From the NCBI GenBank assembly GCA_028821995.1, contig JAPKEQ010000005.1:1-40186 (forward strand): a stretch of DNA of 40,186 nt, read 5' to 3'. Below the pieces are notes generated by a model, which searched no databases, had not been told where the DNA came from, and saw nothing but the letters and a program-made list of their open reading frames with translations. Made by a program: the position numbers and the translations under genes. This stretch comes from Alphaproteobacteria bacterium (lineage in GTDB: Bacteria > Pseudomonadota > Alphaproteobacteria > UBA2136 > JAPKEQ01). Below are positions 25,478-34,688 of the stretch, piece after piece; the stretch's first letter is position 1; the number at the start of each line of letters is the position of its first letter.

Positions 25478-27040
25478 ATGGATTATCCAATTCTATCATT
25501 TCTAACATTTTTACCGATCTTCGGCGCATTGCTTGTGATGCTTGTGAAGGACGGAGATGAGGAAACTGAAAACCGTAATGCAAGAATGCTTGCTTTATGG
25601 ATTTCTGGTATTACTTTCCTGTTATCTCTTGTAATGCTTAGTAATTTTGATAGTGCTGTAGGCATGCAGTTTATTGAAGACCACCCTTGGATGAGTAACT
25701 TCGGTATTCGTTACACTATGGGCGTGGATGGTATTAGTGTTCTTTTTGTTCTTCTTACAACGCTTCTAACTCCTATATGTGTCCTCGTTAGCTGGGAAAG
25801 TATTACTAAAAATGTACGCGCCTTTATGGCTTGTTTCCTTGTGCTAGAAGGGGCAATTATTGGCGTGTTCTGTTCTCTTGATTTTGTACTTTTCTATATT
25901 TTTTGGGAAGCGATGCTGGTACCAATGTTCCTGATTATTGGTATCTGGGGCGGTGAAAACCGCGTCTATGCTTCACTTAAGTTTTTCCTTTATACGTTTG
26001 TCGGCTCGGTGCTCATGCTTATTGGTATGATGTACCTTTACTTTGCTAATGGCGGTAGTTTTGACATTCTTACAATGCAAACGCTGAACCTTTCAGATAC
26101 ATCTCAGTACTGGCTATTCCTTGCTTTCTTTGCAGCGTTTGCTGTAAAGGTGCCAATGTGGCCGTTTCATACATGGCTGCCAGACGCGCACGTACAAGCA
26201 CCAACAGCAGGTAGTGTTATTTTGGCGGGTGTACTTTTAAAGATGGGCGCTTATGGTTTTCTTCGCTTTAGCCTTCCAATGTTCCCAGAGGCTGTAGATC
26301 TTTTCCGCCCGGCAATGTATGCGCTAAGCGCTATTGCGATTGTGTACGGAGCACTTGTTGCTTTTGCACAAACAGATATTAAAAAGATGATTGCTTATTC
26401 TTCTGTTTCACATATGGGTTTTGTGACCCTTGGTATTTTTGCTGCCACGCCAGAAAGCATTCAAGGCGCACTGATGCAAATGCTGAACCACGGTATTGTG
26501 AGCGCCGCGCTCTTCATGCTCATTGGGGTAATTTATGACCGTATGCACACCCGTGAAATGGATCGCTTTGGCGGACTTGTAAATAGCATGCCTGTTTACG
26601 CGGCTGTGTTTATGGTGTTTACAATGGCATCGGTTGCGCTACCAGGTACAAATAGTTTTGTGGGTGAGTTTCTTATTCTTGCTGGCTCTTACCCTGTAGC
26701 ACAAGGCGCAACTGTTATTGCGGCAAGCGGCGTTGTGCTTGGGGCAGTCTATATGCTTTGGCTTTACCGTCGTATGGTATTTGGCGAAATGGGGTCTGAT
26801 GAAATTAAAAACCAAAAAGATATGACAGAGCGTGAACGTCTTATGTTTGTACCGCTTATTGTTTTGGTCTTTTATCTTGGTCTTATGCCAAACAGAACGC
26901 TTGATATTTTAGAAGCGCCAGCACACAAGCTTTCTCAAGTGACAACGCTTGAACCTGTGGCAAGCCTAACATTAGGCCCGCCTCTATATACGGATACTCA
27001 TTCTGATCATAAGGGCGTTGATGCCCATGGGGGACACTAA
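25478..27040 (+). CDS. nuoM: NADH-quinone oxidoreductase subunit M
   Basis: Antiporter-like membrane subunit between NuoL and NuoN. The 520 residues contain YIFWEAMLVPMFLIIGIWGG (conserved Glu), KVPMWPFHTWLPDAHVQAP (conserved Lys and His), and QTDIKKMIAYSSVSHMGFV. About 14 helices are expected. The C-terminal 40 residues are soluble and His/Asp-rich (DTHSDHKGVDAHGGH), which is longer than in most homologues I recall and might bind metal by chance. The start lies 36 bases after nuoL; nuoN follows two bases after the stop. Confidence 0.97.
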   Translation: MDYPILSFLTFLPIFGALLVMLVKDGDEETENRNARMLALWISGITFLLSLVMLSNFDSAVGMQFIEDHPWMSNFGIRYTMGVDGISVLFVLLTTLLTPICVLVSWESITKNVRAFMACFLVLEGAIIGVFCSLDFVLFYIFWEAMLVPMFLIIGIWGGENRVYASLKFFLYTFVGSVLMLIGMMYLYFANGGSFDILTMQTLNLSDTSQYWLFLAFFAAFAVKVPMWPFHTWLPDAHVQAPTAGSVILAGVLLKMGAYGFLRFSLPMFPEAVDLFRPAMYALSAIAIVYGALVAFAQTDIKKMIAYSSVSHMGFVTLGIFAATPESIQGALMQMLNHGIVSAALFMLIGVIYDRMHTREMDRFGGLVNSMPVYAAVFMVFTMASVALPGTNSFVGEFLILAGSYPVAQGATVIAASGVVLGAVYMLWLYRRMVFGEMGSDEIKNQKDMTERERLMFVPLIVLVFYLGLMPNRTLDILEAPAHKLSQVTTLEPVASLTLGPPLYTDTHSDHKGVDAHGGH

Positions 27041-27042
27041 AC

Positions 27043-28518
27043 ATGGATTATCTACTTTCAATTGCGCCAGCATTACCTGAACTGACTTTAGCGCTAAGCG
27101 TGCTTACACTCCTTATTGTTGGCGCTGTCATGAAGCCTGAAACTGCTGGCGTTGTGATTCCTGTATTTACGCGCTACATACTGCTTGGTACTCTTATTGT
27201 GCTCATGTTTGTGGCGACAAGCTCTTATACGGGCACAGCATTTATGCGTGGAAGCGGGGTTCCTATGTTTGAACTCAATGCTTTCAGCATTTTTATTAAA
27301 GCATCACTTTTAGTATTTGCAGCCATTTCCCTTGTGGGGGCAACGCCGTACCTTGCACGCCATAAGTTGCTGAGTTTTGAGTACTCTATTTTGCATATTC
27401 TGGCCGTTTTAGGCATGATGATTATGTTGAGCGCGCGCGATATGATTGTATTGTATGTGGGTATGGAAATGATGAGTTTCCCACTTTATATCTTGGCGGC
27501 TTACGCACGCGATAAGCAAAAATCTTCTGAGGCTGGCCTTAAGTACTTTGTGCTTGGTTCACTGGCTTCTTGCCTTATGGTTTATGGCATGAGCCTCTTT
27601 TATGGCCTTGCAGGGGATACTTCTTACACTGCTCTAGCAGGCGTGGTTGACCAGTTCTCTGGCCTAGAAAAACCATCTCTAATGCTTTCTCTCGCACTTG
27701 TATTTACGCTCTCTGGTTTTATTTTTAAAATTTCAGCTGTGCCGTTTCATATGTGGACACCAGATGTATATGAAGGTGCGCCTTCAACAGTAACGGCATT
27801 TATGGCTGTGCTTCCTAAAATTGCAGCGATTGCGCTTCTGATGTCTCTTCTTAATGGCCCGCTTGTGGGCGCCTTTGAGCAATGGCAAGTGATGTTTATG
27901 GGGCTGGCTGTACTTACTATGGTTGTGGGGAGTCTTGCTGCTACAGCTCAAAATAACCTTAAACGTATGCTTGCGTACTCCTCTATTGCAAATGTTGGCT
28001 TTATGCTTGTTGGTCTTGCTACTGGTATTACCTTTGGTATGGCTGCTGTGCTGGCTTACCTTATTATTTACGCTGTTATGACATTTGGTATTTTTGCAAT
28101 TATTAACGGACTGCATAAACGTGGCGGAAAGAATGTTGAGACATTTGATGATCTATCAGGCCTTGGCTTTACGCACCCTAAACTTGCTATTTGCCTAATG
28201 GTATTAGTGTTCTCACTTGCTGGGGTACCACCGCTTGCAGGTTTCTTTGCTAAGTTCTTTGTGTTTACAGCAGCTGTGCAAGCTGGGCTTATTCCGCTTG
28301 CTGTTATTGGCGTGCTTAGCAGTGTAATTGCTGCTTATTACTGCCTGCGCGTTGTAAAAACAATGTACTTTGATGAGCCTAAAGCTGAAATTATTGCACC
28401 AACATTTGGCGTAACAATACTTGTTTATATCCTTACAGGACTTGTATTATTTTACTTTGTAAATGTAGATAGCTTGCTTAACCTTGCAAACAAAGCTGCT
28501 ATTGCTCTCGTTCTATAG
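27043..28518 (+). CDS. nuoN: NADH-quinone oxidoreductase subunit N
   Basis: Antiporter-like membrane subunit closest to NuoK. The 491 residues include YVGMEMMSFPLYILAAYAR (conserved Glu), SGFIFKISAVPFHMWTPDVYEGAPS (in two overlapping blocks, conserved Lys) and NLKRMLAYSSIANVGFMLVG. About 14 helices. It is the last gene of complex I; birA follows 11 bases later without a terminator, so the transcript probably continues. Confidence 0.97.
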   Translation: MDYLLSIAPALPELTLALSVLTLLIVGAVMKPETAGVVIPVFTRYILLGTLIVLMFVATSSYTGTAFMRGSGVPMFELNAFSIFIKASLLVFAAISLVGATPYLARHKLLSFEYSILHILAVLGMMIMLSARDMIVLYVGMEMMSFPLYILAAYARDKQKSSEAGLKYFVLGSLASCLMVYGMSLFYGLAGDTSYTALAGVVDQFSGLEKPSLMLSLALVFTLSGFIFKISAVPFHMWTPDVYEGAPSTVTAFMAVLPKIAAIALLMSLLNGPLVGAFEQWQVMFMGLAVLTMVVGSLAATAQNNLKRMLAYSSIANVGFMLVGLATGITFGMAAVLAYLIIYAVMTFGIFAIINGLHKRGGKNVETFDDLSGLGFTHPKLAICLMVLVFSLAGVPPLAGFFAKFFVFTAAVQAGLIPLAVIGVLSSVIAAYYCLRVVKTMYFDEPKAEIIAPTFGVTILVYILTGLVLFYFVNVDSLLNLANKAAIALVL

Positions 28519-28529
28519 GAAAAAACTTT

Positions 28530-29231
28530 ATGGACTGGCTCACCCATCTCGAGACTGTAGGTTCCACAAACGATGTGGCTCTTGAAGGACTTCAAATGGG
28601 AGAGCTTTTTCATGGAGATGTGGTGCTTTCTGATAGGCAAACAACAGGGAGAGGGCGCCGCGGCAAACCCTGGAAAACTTTTTCTGGAGAGTTAGGTATC
28701 GCAATGACACTAGCACTTACGGAAAACCTTACCGAACATACACCTTTGCTTGTGAGCCTTGCTGTACATGATGTGCTCTCTAGTGTAGGAGAGGGGCTTG
28801 GTATTAAATGGCCCAATGATATTCTTTATAATGGTCAAAAAATTTGCGGTGTTTTAGTTGAGGCGGGAGTACTGGCTGGTAAACCCTATCAAATTGTGGG
28901 CTGCGGCATGAACCTGCTGGGATCTGAAGATGGCTGGCAAAGCATTGAAAGCCTAACAGGCTTTAAGTTTGATCGTATGGAAACAGTTTGCCGTATTAGA
29001 GAGCGAATCCTTAAGCTTCTATCAGAAGGGTGGGATGCTCATAAAGGGCGCTATATTAAGCACTGCGTGACGATTGGCCAGCCTATTATTTGGCGTCAGC
29101 CTGGCCATGAAGATACCTCTTGCACGGCTTTAGAGCTAACAAGCGATGGCGCTCTTGTTATGCAAGATGCATCCGGTAAAACAAAGATTATTCAAAGCGG
29201 TGAAATCATTAAACAAGGAGCAGCAGAGTGA
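28530..29231 (+). CDS. birA: Biotin--[acetyl-CoA-carboxylase] ligase (short form)
   Basis: Activates biotin with ATP and attaches it to the biotin carboxyl carrier protein. The 233 residues form the catalytic and C-terminal domains only: GSTN (11-14), the biotinyl-AMP loop TTGRGRRGKPW (38-48), KWPNDI (94-99), CGVLVEA (106-112) and GCGMN (124-128). There is no N-terminal helix-turn-helix, so unlike the E. coli protein it should not act as a repressor. It follows nuoN closely and overlaps coaX by four bases (GTGA), an arrangement common after nuoN in alphaproteobacteria. Confidence 0.94.
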   Translation: MDWLTHLETVGSTNDVALEGLQMGELFHGDVVLSDRQTTGRGRRGKPWKTFSGELGIAMTLALTENLTEHTPLLVSLAVHDVLSSVGEGLGIKWPNDILYNGQKICGVLVEAGVLAGKPYQIVGCGMNLLGSEDGWQSIESLTGFKFDRMETVCRIRERILKLLSEGWDAHKGRYIKHCVTIGQPIIWRQPGHEDTSCTALELTSDGALVMQDASGKTKIIQSGEIIKQGAAE

Positions 29232-30019
29232 CTGAGCCCTTACTTGTCATTAACGTAGGTTCTGTGAATACGGTTTTTGGCCTGTTTACAGAAGGCGAGT
29301 TAAGCCACACATGGCGTATTGAAACGCGTCCTATGCGTAGCGCTGACGAGTATTTAATTTGGCTTGAGCGCGTGCTCAAACGCGAGAAATTAGATGGAAG
29401 CTATGTGCAACACACTATCGTGTCTTGCTCACACGCAGAAATGCTGCGCTCCTTGCAGCACGCTATTTTACGCTTTTTTGGCCATGAGGCTCTTGTTATG
29501 AAGCCTGGCCTTAAAACAGGTATTCAGATTCAAACAGGCCGCCATGATGATTTTAATGCAGATCGCGTTGCAAACATGGTTGCAGCTTCTGGCATGGGCG
29601 TTACGCCGTGCCTTATTGTTGATCTGGGCTCTGTCACACGTATAGATATTTTGGCTGCCAATAAGAAACATCTTGGGAGTGTTGTCACGCTGGGCGTGCA
29701 AAAATCCCTCAATACTCTTACTGAAATGGGCCATGCCTACCCTGATGCGGCAATTGAAAAACCAGAGCGTGTTATTGGTAAATATGCCTTTGATGCGGTG
29801 CAGAGCGGAGCTTATTACGGCACGCTTTGTATGCTAGAAGGTTTGACAGAAAAGATATTATGTGAGATGAAGACCCTTGAAAGTAAAGGATGTGTACCCC
29901 AGGTAGTTGTTACGGGCGGGTATGCAAAAGCCCTTTCAGGACATACAAAGCTGTTTGACCATGTGGTTCCAAGTCTTACTTTAAAAGGACTTTATATGAT
30001 TGCCACTAAAAATTTATAA
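29228..30019 (+). CDS. coaX: Type III pantothenate kinase-like protein with altered active-site motifs
   Basis: Position (directly after birA), length (263 residues) and overall pattern identify it as CoaX, the type III pantothenate kinase that starts CoA synthesis. It starts at GTG with AAGGAG upstream. The conserved motifs are changed: the N-terminal DXGNT phosphate-binding motif is NVGSV (9-13), losing the catalytic-type Asp; GADR is NADR (110-113), keeping Asp112; DXGTATT is DLGSVTR (132-138), keeping Asp132; and the glycine/proline motif GGXIXPG is GSVVTLG (150-156). TGG (229-231) and SGAYYG (193-198) remain. The gene is intact with good codon flow, so it is expressed as a protein, but it may be catalytically weak, inactive or repurposed. 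If inactive, another pantothenate kinase should be encoded elsewhere. Confidence 0.82.
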   Translation: MTEPLLVINVGSVNTVFGLFTEGELSHTWRIETRPMRSADEYLIWLERVLKREKLDGSYVQHTIVSCSHAEMLRSLQHAILRFFGHEALVMKPGLKTGIQIQTGRHDDFNADRVANMVAASGMGVTPCLIVDLGSVTRIDILAANKKHLGSVVTLGVQKSLNTLTEMGHAYPDAAIEKPERVIGKYAFDAVQSGAYYGTLCMLEGLTEKILCEMKTLESKGCVPQVVVTGGYAKALSGHTKLFDHVVPSLTLKGLYMIATKNL

Positions 30020-30119
30020 ATGAGTGCAAAGGTTTAAATCTCATTTTGAAACAAGTTTTCGCTAAAAGAAGCCGGGCGACAAGAAAGGCTTCATCAATGA
30101 ATGAAGAAAGGCCAATATA

Positions 30120-31793
30120 ATGGCAAAAAAAATACAAGGGCTAAGTGCCCTTCCACTTGGTGGTGTTGGTGAAATTGGTATGAACATGATGGTTTACGAG
30201 TGTGATGGTAGCATGATTCTCGTGGATGTAGGTGTAAGCTTCCCTGATCATTTTGCACCAGGAACTGACCTGGTTCTCCCTGATATTTCTTATGTAAGAG
30301 ATAACATTAAAAAACTTAAAGCCATTTTTATTACACACGCACATGAAGACCATGTGGGCGCATTGCCTTACTTGTGGGATGATATGCCTGTGCCTGTGTA
30401 TGCCACACCGTTTACATCAAGTGTTATTGAGCACAAAAAGCGTGACCTTGGCCTTGGTAAAGAATTTAAACTTAAAACTGTGGATATGGGCGATACAATT
30501 GAAGTCGGTCCGTTTACTGTAGAGTATGTGCCTGTAACGCACTCTGTACCAGAAGCAAGCAGCCTGTTTATTAAAACGCCTCATGGTAATATTGTTCATA
30601 CAGGTGATTACCGCTTTGACGACCGTCCAGTATTTGGCGGAAAATCAGCAGAAGCCCGCTTTAAAGAAATTGGTGAAGAGGGCGTTCTCGCTATGTTTGG
30701 TGACTCAACAAACATCTTTACTGAAGGTGCACTTAAAACGGAAAGCGACGTTGCTGATAGCCTTGATAGCCTTCTTGGCGGCATGAAAAACCGTGTGTAC
30801 TTTTGTACATTTGCCAGTAACTTTGGCCGCGTGCTTAAAATGGCTGATATTGCCATGAACCATGGCCGTAAAGTATGCCTGATGGGACGCTCTATGCACC
30901 GCATGCTTGAGTGTGTACGTGAGAGTGGGCTTATTGATCAAAAAACAGTAAACATGTTTGTAAGCTCTGAAGAGGCTTCTGCTATGCCAGACCATAAAGT
31001 GCTTGTGATTCTAACTGGTACGCAGGGCGAAAGCCGTGCAGCACTTAACCGTATGAGCGGCGGGCAAACTGTTGGCGGCATGACAATGAAGCCAAAAGAC
31101 GTTGTGATTATGTCTTCTAAGATGATTCCTGGTAACGAGCGCCCGATTTTAAACATGATGAACCGCCTGACGAAACTTGGTGCGCGTGTGATTCATGAAA
31201 AGAGTGACTTTGTACACTGTAGTGGTCATGGCTCTCAAAAAGATATTGCTAAAATGTACAACCTTGTACGCCCGCAAGTGGCTATACCAGTGCACGGTGA
31301 ATACCAACACCTTAAAGCACATGCTGAATTTGCTAAAAAATGCGGCGTTTTTGAGCAGTTCATTATTATGAACGGTCAAAAAATTATTCTTGGCCCTGAT
31401 CAGCCAGAAGTGGATAAAACTGAGTACCGCTACGGCCGTAACTACGTTGATGGCATGAACATTTTAGATGATGATGTGTTTATTGTGGCAGAGCGCCGCC
31501 GTATGGCACAAGAAGGTATTTTATCACTTAGTCTTGTTGTGGATAAAGAAGATGGTAAAGTTATCTCTGGTCCACACTTAAAGAGTAAAGGCCTCATTGA
31601 TGAACGTCTGCAAGATGACCTCATCGACCAAGCTGAAAACGAGGTTCTTGATATATTATCTAAGCGTCTTAGCCGCGCAGACATGACGAACGCCAAACAA
31701 GTGGAAGATGTGATGAGCTCTTCTGTGCGTCGTACATTTATGCGTGAGCGTGGGAAGAAGCCTACGGTAATACCTCAGGTTATTCTTGTATAA
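30120..31793 (+). CDS. rnj: Ribonuclease J
   Basis: Metallo-beta-lactamase/beta-CASP ribonuclease with 5'-to-3' exonuclease and endonuclease activity in RNA decay and rRNA maturation. The 557 residues carry HAHEDH (73-78) as the zinc-binding core, VTHSVPEA and GDYRFD as further ligands, the beta-CASP domain, the closing motif VHGEYQHLKAH, and a C-terminal domain ending in KKPTVIPQVILV. It is cytoplasmic. The start has GAAAGG upstream. The 100-base gap after coaX contains GAAGCC (30068-30073) facing GGCTTC (30087-30092), a possible leader hairpin. Its place after birA-coaX follows alphaproteobacterial synteny. Confidence 0.95.
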   Translation: MAKKIQGLSALPLGGVGEIGMNMMVYECDGSMILVDVGVSFPDHFAPGTDLVLPDISYVRDNIKKLKAIFITHAHEDHVGALPYLWDDMPVPVYATPFTSSVIEHKKRDLGLGKEFKLKTVDMGDTIEVGPFTVEYVPVTHSVPEASSLFIKTPHGNIVHTGDYRFDDRPVFGGKSAEARFKEIGEEGVLAMFGDSTNIFTEGALKTESDVADSLDSLLGGMKNRVYFCTFASNFGRVLKMADIAMNHGRKVCLMGRSMHRMLECVRESGLIDQKTVNMFVSSEEASAMPDHKVLVILTGTQGESRAALNRMSGGQTVGGMTMKPKDVVIMSSKMIPGNERPILNMMNRLTKLGARVIHEKSDFVHCSGHGSQKDIAKMYNLVRPQVAIPVHGEYQHLKAHAEFAKKCGVFEQFIIMNGQKIILGPDQPEVDKTEYRYGRNYVDGMNILDDDVFIVAERRRMAQEGILSLSLVVDKEDGKVISGPHLKSKGLIDERLQDDLIDQAENEVLDILSKRLSRADMTNAKQVEDVMSSSVRRTFMRERGKKPTVIPQVILV

Positions 31794-31810
31794 AGAATAA
31801 CAAGGACATA

Positions 31811-31845
31811 AAAAGGGCAGGAGTTTATCCTGCCCTTTTTTATAA
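31811..31845. terminator. Bidirectional terminator between rnj and the sulfotransferase gene
   Basis: A perfect 12-base stem, AAAAGGGCAGGA (31811-31822) with TCCTGCCCTTTT (31828-31839), around a five-base loop, with T on the right and A on the left. It ends rnj and, on the minus strand, the convergent gene whose stop begins at 31847. Confidence 0.92.
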
Positions 31846-31846
31846 C

Positions 31847-33787
31847 TTATGGTTTAAGTGCTTCGATCAGCGGCTTTAGATGTTTTTCAACACGCTTCCA
31901 ACTTTGTTTTGAGCCGCTATGGATTGGCGCGCGGGCTTGTACAAAACTTGCGGTGAGAACTTTACCCGTATTTTTGTGGGGGCTAAGGCAGGCATCGTCC
32001 CAAGGCAGGCCTGCTGCGTCTACAAGGGCACGGGTGCAATCTTCTGGGGCTTCTACAAGCTTGTCGTAACTGCTTTCATACATATCAGGCATCTTTGGTG
32101 CCATTTCGCTCATGTAGTTTGCGTAGGCTTTATAGTACCTTCCAAGTGCCTTTAAGTTATAGCTGTAGTGGTGCTTGCGTGAGAACATTTGGCGGAAGCA
32201 TGAGAAGCATGTGGCCACGGCGTCTCTTGAGCAGTGAATAATTTTAGCTTCTGGGAAAGCCCGCTTAATAAGCCCTAGTATCATAAAGTTATGAGGCATT
32301 TTATCTACTACAAAAGGCTTATCTGTAAGCTCCGTCAATTTTTGCAGATAATACTCACGAAGTGCTTTGAGTTTTTCATCGTCCCTAAAGATTTTTCCAA
32401 GTTCGCTAAGATCAGCCACGCCGCCCATATCTTTTTCAATGAACTCTAATAGGTGAGGGAGCTCTCCTGCTGGGTAAACATCAGGGTGAGCGCCTAAAAT
32501 TTGCTCTGTGAGTGTTGTTCCGCTACGGGGCATTCCCACAAGAAATATTGGCGTTTGGCTGTGAGGCTTCACATCAAGTTGCGCATCTAGCTGGGCTGTA
32601 TCGTAAATCCCGTTTAGGCTATCCATGAACGTCGCGTCTTTACTTGCGTCGTAGTGCATATCCTCAAACATCATGGCATTGGCGCGCGCAAGGTGCACAA
32701 ATGATTTTTCGTCTTCTTTAATATCCCAGTACATTTTAGAAAGCGCAAATGAGAGACGAATTGTATCATCAATCATAGTATCAGAGCTCCAAGCAATTTT
32801 CTCGTAAAGGGCTGTGTTTGGATGCGCCTCAGTAAATTTATGTACGTTAGAGTAGGTGTAGAAGGAAATTGTTTCTTCTGGCGCCAGCTCAATGGCTTTC
32901 TCTGTGCATTCTTTTGCTTTGTCCATATCTCCTAAAATAGCGTGATACGTACCAAAATGAGCATAAGCAAGTGAGCAATCTGGATATTTCTTTAGCGCAA
33001 GCTCATACCACTCTTTGGCCTGAGTGAGGTCATCTTTCAGCTGGTAGCAGTAACCAATATTTGCATGGGCAAAACCAGTATTGTCAGCATCAAGGTTAAT
33101 CACTTTTTTAAGAGCAGGGATCGCGCGGCTATAATCTCGGCTTCGCAGTAAAAATGTACCGAAGGCTTTCCAGCATTTCTCAGGCTCTTCATCCATAGAG
33201 ACAGCCTTACTTAATACGGTTTTGGCTTTATCTTTTTGCCCCATTTTTTCAAAAAGTCTAGAGGATTCAATATACAGATCTACTTGAGGCACGCCGAGGC
33301 TGAGGCCTTTATCAAAGGCAGCAAGCGCTTCGTCTTCTTGTTTTAGCTCTCTATGCGCTGCCCCAAGGTAGGCAAACATTTTTGGGTTTTTGCTAATAGG
33401 TACAAGGCCGCTGAGGCACTCTACAGCATCTTCAAATTCAGAAATATTATAAGAGGCATAACCTTTATTTTCCTGCGCGCCAAGGTTCATTGGGTCAAGC
33501 AAAAGGGCTTTATCATACAGATCAAGTGCCTCTTTGTGGCGTTCTTGGCTTGAGTACAAATTAGCAAGGTTGTTGAGGATTTGACTATTATTAGGCGCAA
33601 GCTTAAAGGCTTTTTTCATACGCGCTGTGCCTTTATCAAAACTTTCGTGCTGTGCTTCAAGCAGGCCAAGTAGGTGCAGGGCATCAGGGTTTTTGGGCTG
33701 CGTTTTGAGCACGTCTTTATAAAGAGACATCGCTTGCTGCCAGCGGCCTTGCTGATGAAATTGTACTGCTTGTTGGAGTGCTTGCAT
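31847..33787 (-). CDS. TPR-repeat protein fused to a sulfotransferase domain
   Basis: A 646-residue fusion. Residues 1 to about 310 are tetratricopeptide repeats (for example PDALHLLGLLEAQHESFDKG, ILNNLANLYSSQERHKEALD, AYAHFGTYHAILGDMDKAKE), a protein-binding scaffold. Residues about 411-640 are a PAPS-dependent sulfotransferase: the 5'-phosphosulfate loop IFLVGMPRSGTTLTEQIL (414-431), the 3'-phosphate motif IIHCSRDAVATCF (516-528), and KMPHNF. Similar TPR-sulfotransferases occur in many alphaproteobacteria; the acceptor is unknown, and protein tyrosine or surface carbohydrate are both possible. No signal peptide, so cytoplasmic. The ribosome site is weak. A palindromic element lies 33 bases upstream of the start. 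Confidence 0.92.
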   Translation of the reverse strand: MQALQQAVQFHQQGRWQQAMSLYKDVLKTQPKNPDALHLLGLLEAQHESFDKGTARMKKAFKLAPNNSQILNNLANLYSSQERHKEALDLYDKALLLDPMNLGAQENKGYASYNISEFEDAVECLSGLVPISKNPKMFAYLGAAHRELKQEDEALAAFDKGLSLGVPQVDLYIESSRLFEKMGQKDKAKTVLSKAVSMDEEPEKCWKAFGTFLLRSRDYSRAIPALKKVINLDADNTGFAHANIGYCYQLKDDLTQAKEWYELALKKYPDCSLAYAHFGTYHAILGDMDKAKECTEKAIELAPEETISFYTYSNVHKFTEAHPNTALYEKIAWSSDTMIDDTIRLSFALSKMYWDIKEDEKSFVHLARANAMMFEDMHYDASKDATFMDSLNGIYDTAQLDAQLDVKPHSQTPIFLVGMPRSGTTLTEQILGAHPDVYPAGELPHLLEFIEKDMGGVADLSELGKIFRDDEKLKALREYYLQKLTELTDKPFVVDKMPHNFMILGLIKRAFPEAKIIHCSRDAVATCFSCFRQMFSRKHHYSYNLKALGRYYKAYANYMSEMAPKMPDMYESSYDKLVEAPEDCTRALVDAAGLPWDDACLSPHKNTGKVLTASFVQARAPIHSGSKQSWKRVEKHLKPLIEALKP

Positions 33788-33820
33788 ACCTTAAATACCT
33801 TTGTTATTTGCAAACAAATT

Positions 33821-33937
33821 CTACTAGATTCCTGCTGTAAATGCTCGCTTTTTGCGTTCCCACTGCTCATGTACAATCAAAGTACATTGTGCTGCGTTAC
33901 TCAAAAGCAAACATTATCACTAAATTCTAGCGAATTT
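33821..33937 (+). repeat. Palindromic element, copy A (117 bp), intergenic
   Basis: First of three related elements. It starts CTACTAGATT and ends CTAGCGAATTT, with the shared core CTCATGTAC, seven bases, GTACA near the middle (33846-33886 region) and GCTGTAAA near the left end. The left flank plus end (AAATTCTACTAGA) and the right end (TCTAGCGAATTT) are near-perfect inverted repeats. It fills most of the gap between the sulfotransferase and O-methyltransferase genes. In the frame used by the tolB copy it has stop codons near both ends, so this copy is non-coding. Confidence 0.8.
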
Positions 33938-33952
33938 ATGGTGCATCTATAT

Positions 33953-34624
33953 TTAGGTCTTTTTACGTGCAAGCGTCATGCCATCGCTAAATGGCAAAAT
34001 AGAGATATCTACGCGGGTATCTTCATGGATTTGTTTGTTGAAAAGTCTAAGTTTACGAATCATCTTTTTAGAAATATTAGGATCCACCACTTCGCCCCAC
34101 ATAAGGGTGTTATCCAGAATAATCAGCCCGCCCGGCTTGCAGAGCGCATAAGCAAGCTCGTAATGAGTAGCGGTTTCCTCTTTATTTGCATCTACAAAAA
34201 TCAGGTCGTAAACTTCTTTATTCAGTGTATTTAGCACATCAGTCGCATCGCCGTGATGCTGGGTGATTTTACTCTCCATACCCGCTTTTTGCCAAAAGGG
34301 AAGGGCGTGCTCATGCCACTGGGGATTAATATCAATGGTATCAATATGTGCGTCTTCATCGCTATTAAGTGCAAAACAGAGCGCGCCATAACCTGTATAT
34401 GTACCTACTTCTAAAATACGTTTAGGGCCAAGTAGGCCGCAAAGAAGCTTAAAGAACTGCCCTTGCTCTGGCGTAAGAATCATAGATTTACCACGCAATT
34501 TTTGCGTAGCTTGGCGAAGCTCCCACAAAATATGCGGCTCATGCACGCTATGCGCCACAAGGTACTTATACACCTCTGGCGTAATAAAAAATTTAAGCTT
34601 CTGTTTGATCATAGGTTCGCTCAT
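33953..34624 (-). CDS. SAM-dependent O-methyltransferase (CCoAOMT-like)
   Basis: A 223-residue class I methyltransferase of the Methyltransf_3 family, which methylates catechol-like or other hydroxyl groups with a divalent metal. Motifs: the SAM loop EVGTYTGYGAL (72-82), acidic DTIDINP (95-101), GDATDVL (125-131), and the metal ligands Asp145 (FVDANKEE), Asp171 and Asn172 (ILDNTLMWGEVVD). The C-terminus reads PFSDGMTLARKKT, as in the family. Cytoplasmic. The natural substrate is unknown. The start codon has only a weak ribosome site; Met5 is an alternative start. Confidence 0.93.
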   Translation of the reverse strand: MSEPMIKQKLKFFITPEVYKYLVAHSVHEPHILWELRQATQKLRGKSMILTPEQGQFFKLLCGLLGPKRILEVGTYTGYGALCFALNSDEDAHIDTIDINPQWHEHALPFWQKAGMESKITQHHGDATDVLNTLNKEVYDLIFVDANKEETATHYELAYALCKPGGLIILDNTLMWGEVVDPNISKKMIRKLRLFNKQIHEDTRVDISILPFSDGMTLARKKT

Positions 34625-34650
34625 GCCTGCTTTATATAGGATTTACCCAA

Positions 34651-34683
34651 AAAAAGAAAGCCCCCGGTATGGGGACTTTCTAA
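34651..34683 (-). terminator. Terminator of the 170-aa hypothetical gene (minus strand)
   Basis: On the minus strand GAAAGTCCCC (34671-34680) pairs with GGGGGCTTTC (34656-34665) through one T-G wobble, then a run of T follows. On the plus strand the same position would be a C-A mismatch, which indicates the minus-strand direction. Confidence 0.85.
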
Positions 34684-34688
34684 GCAGT

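Noticed and set aside
33674-34234. 186-codon plus-strand frame spanning the sulfotransferase start, element copy A and the O-methyltransferase
   Set aside because: It runs across two well-supported minus-strand genes and a repeat, with no recognisable domain.
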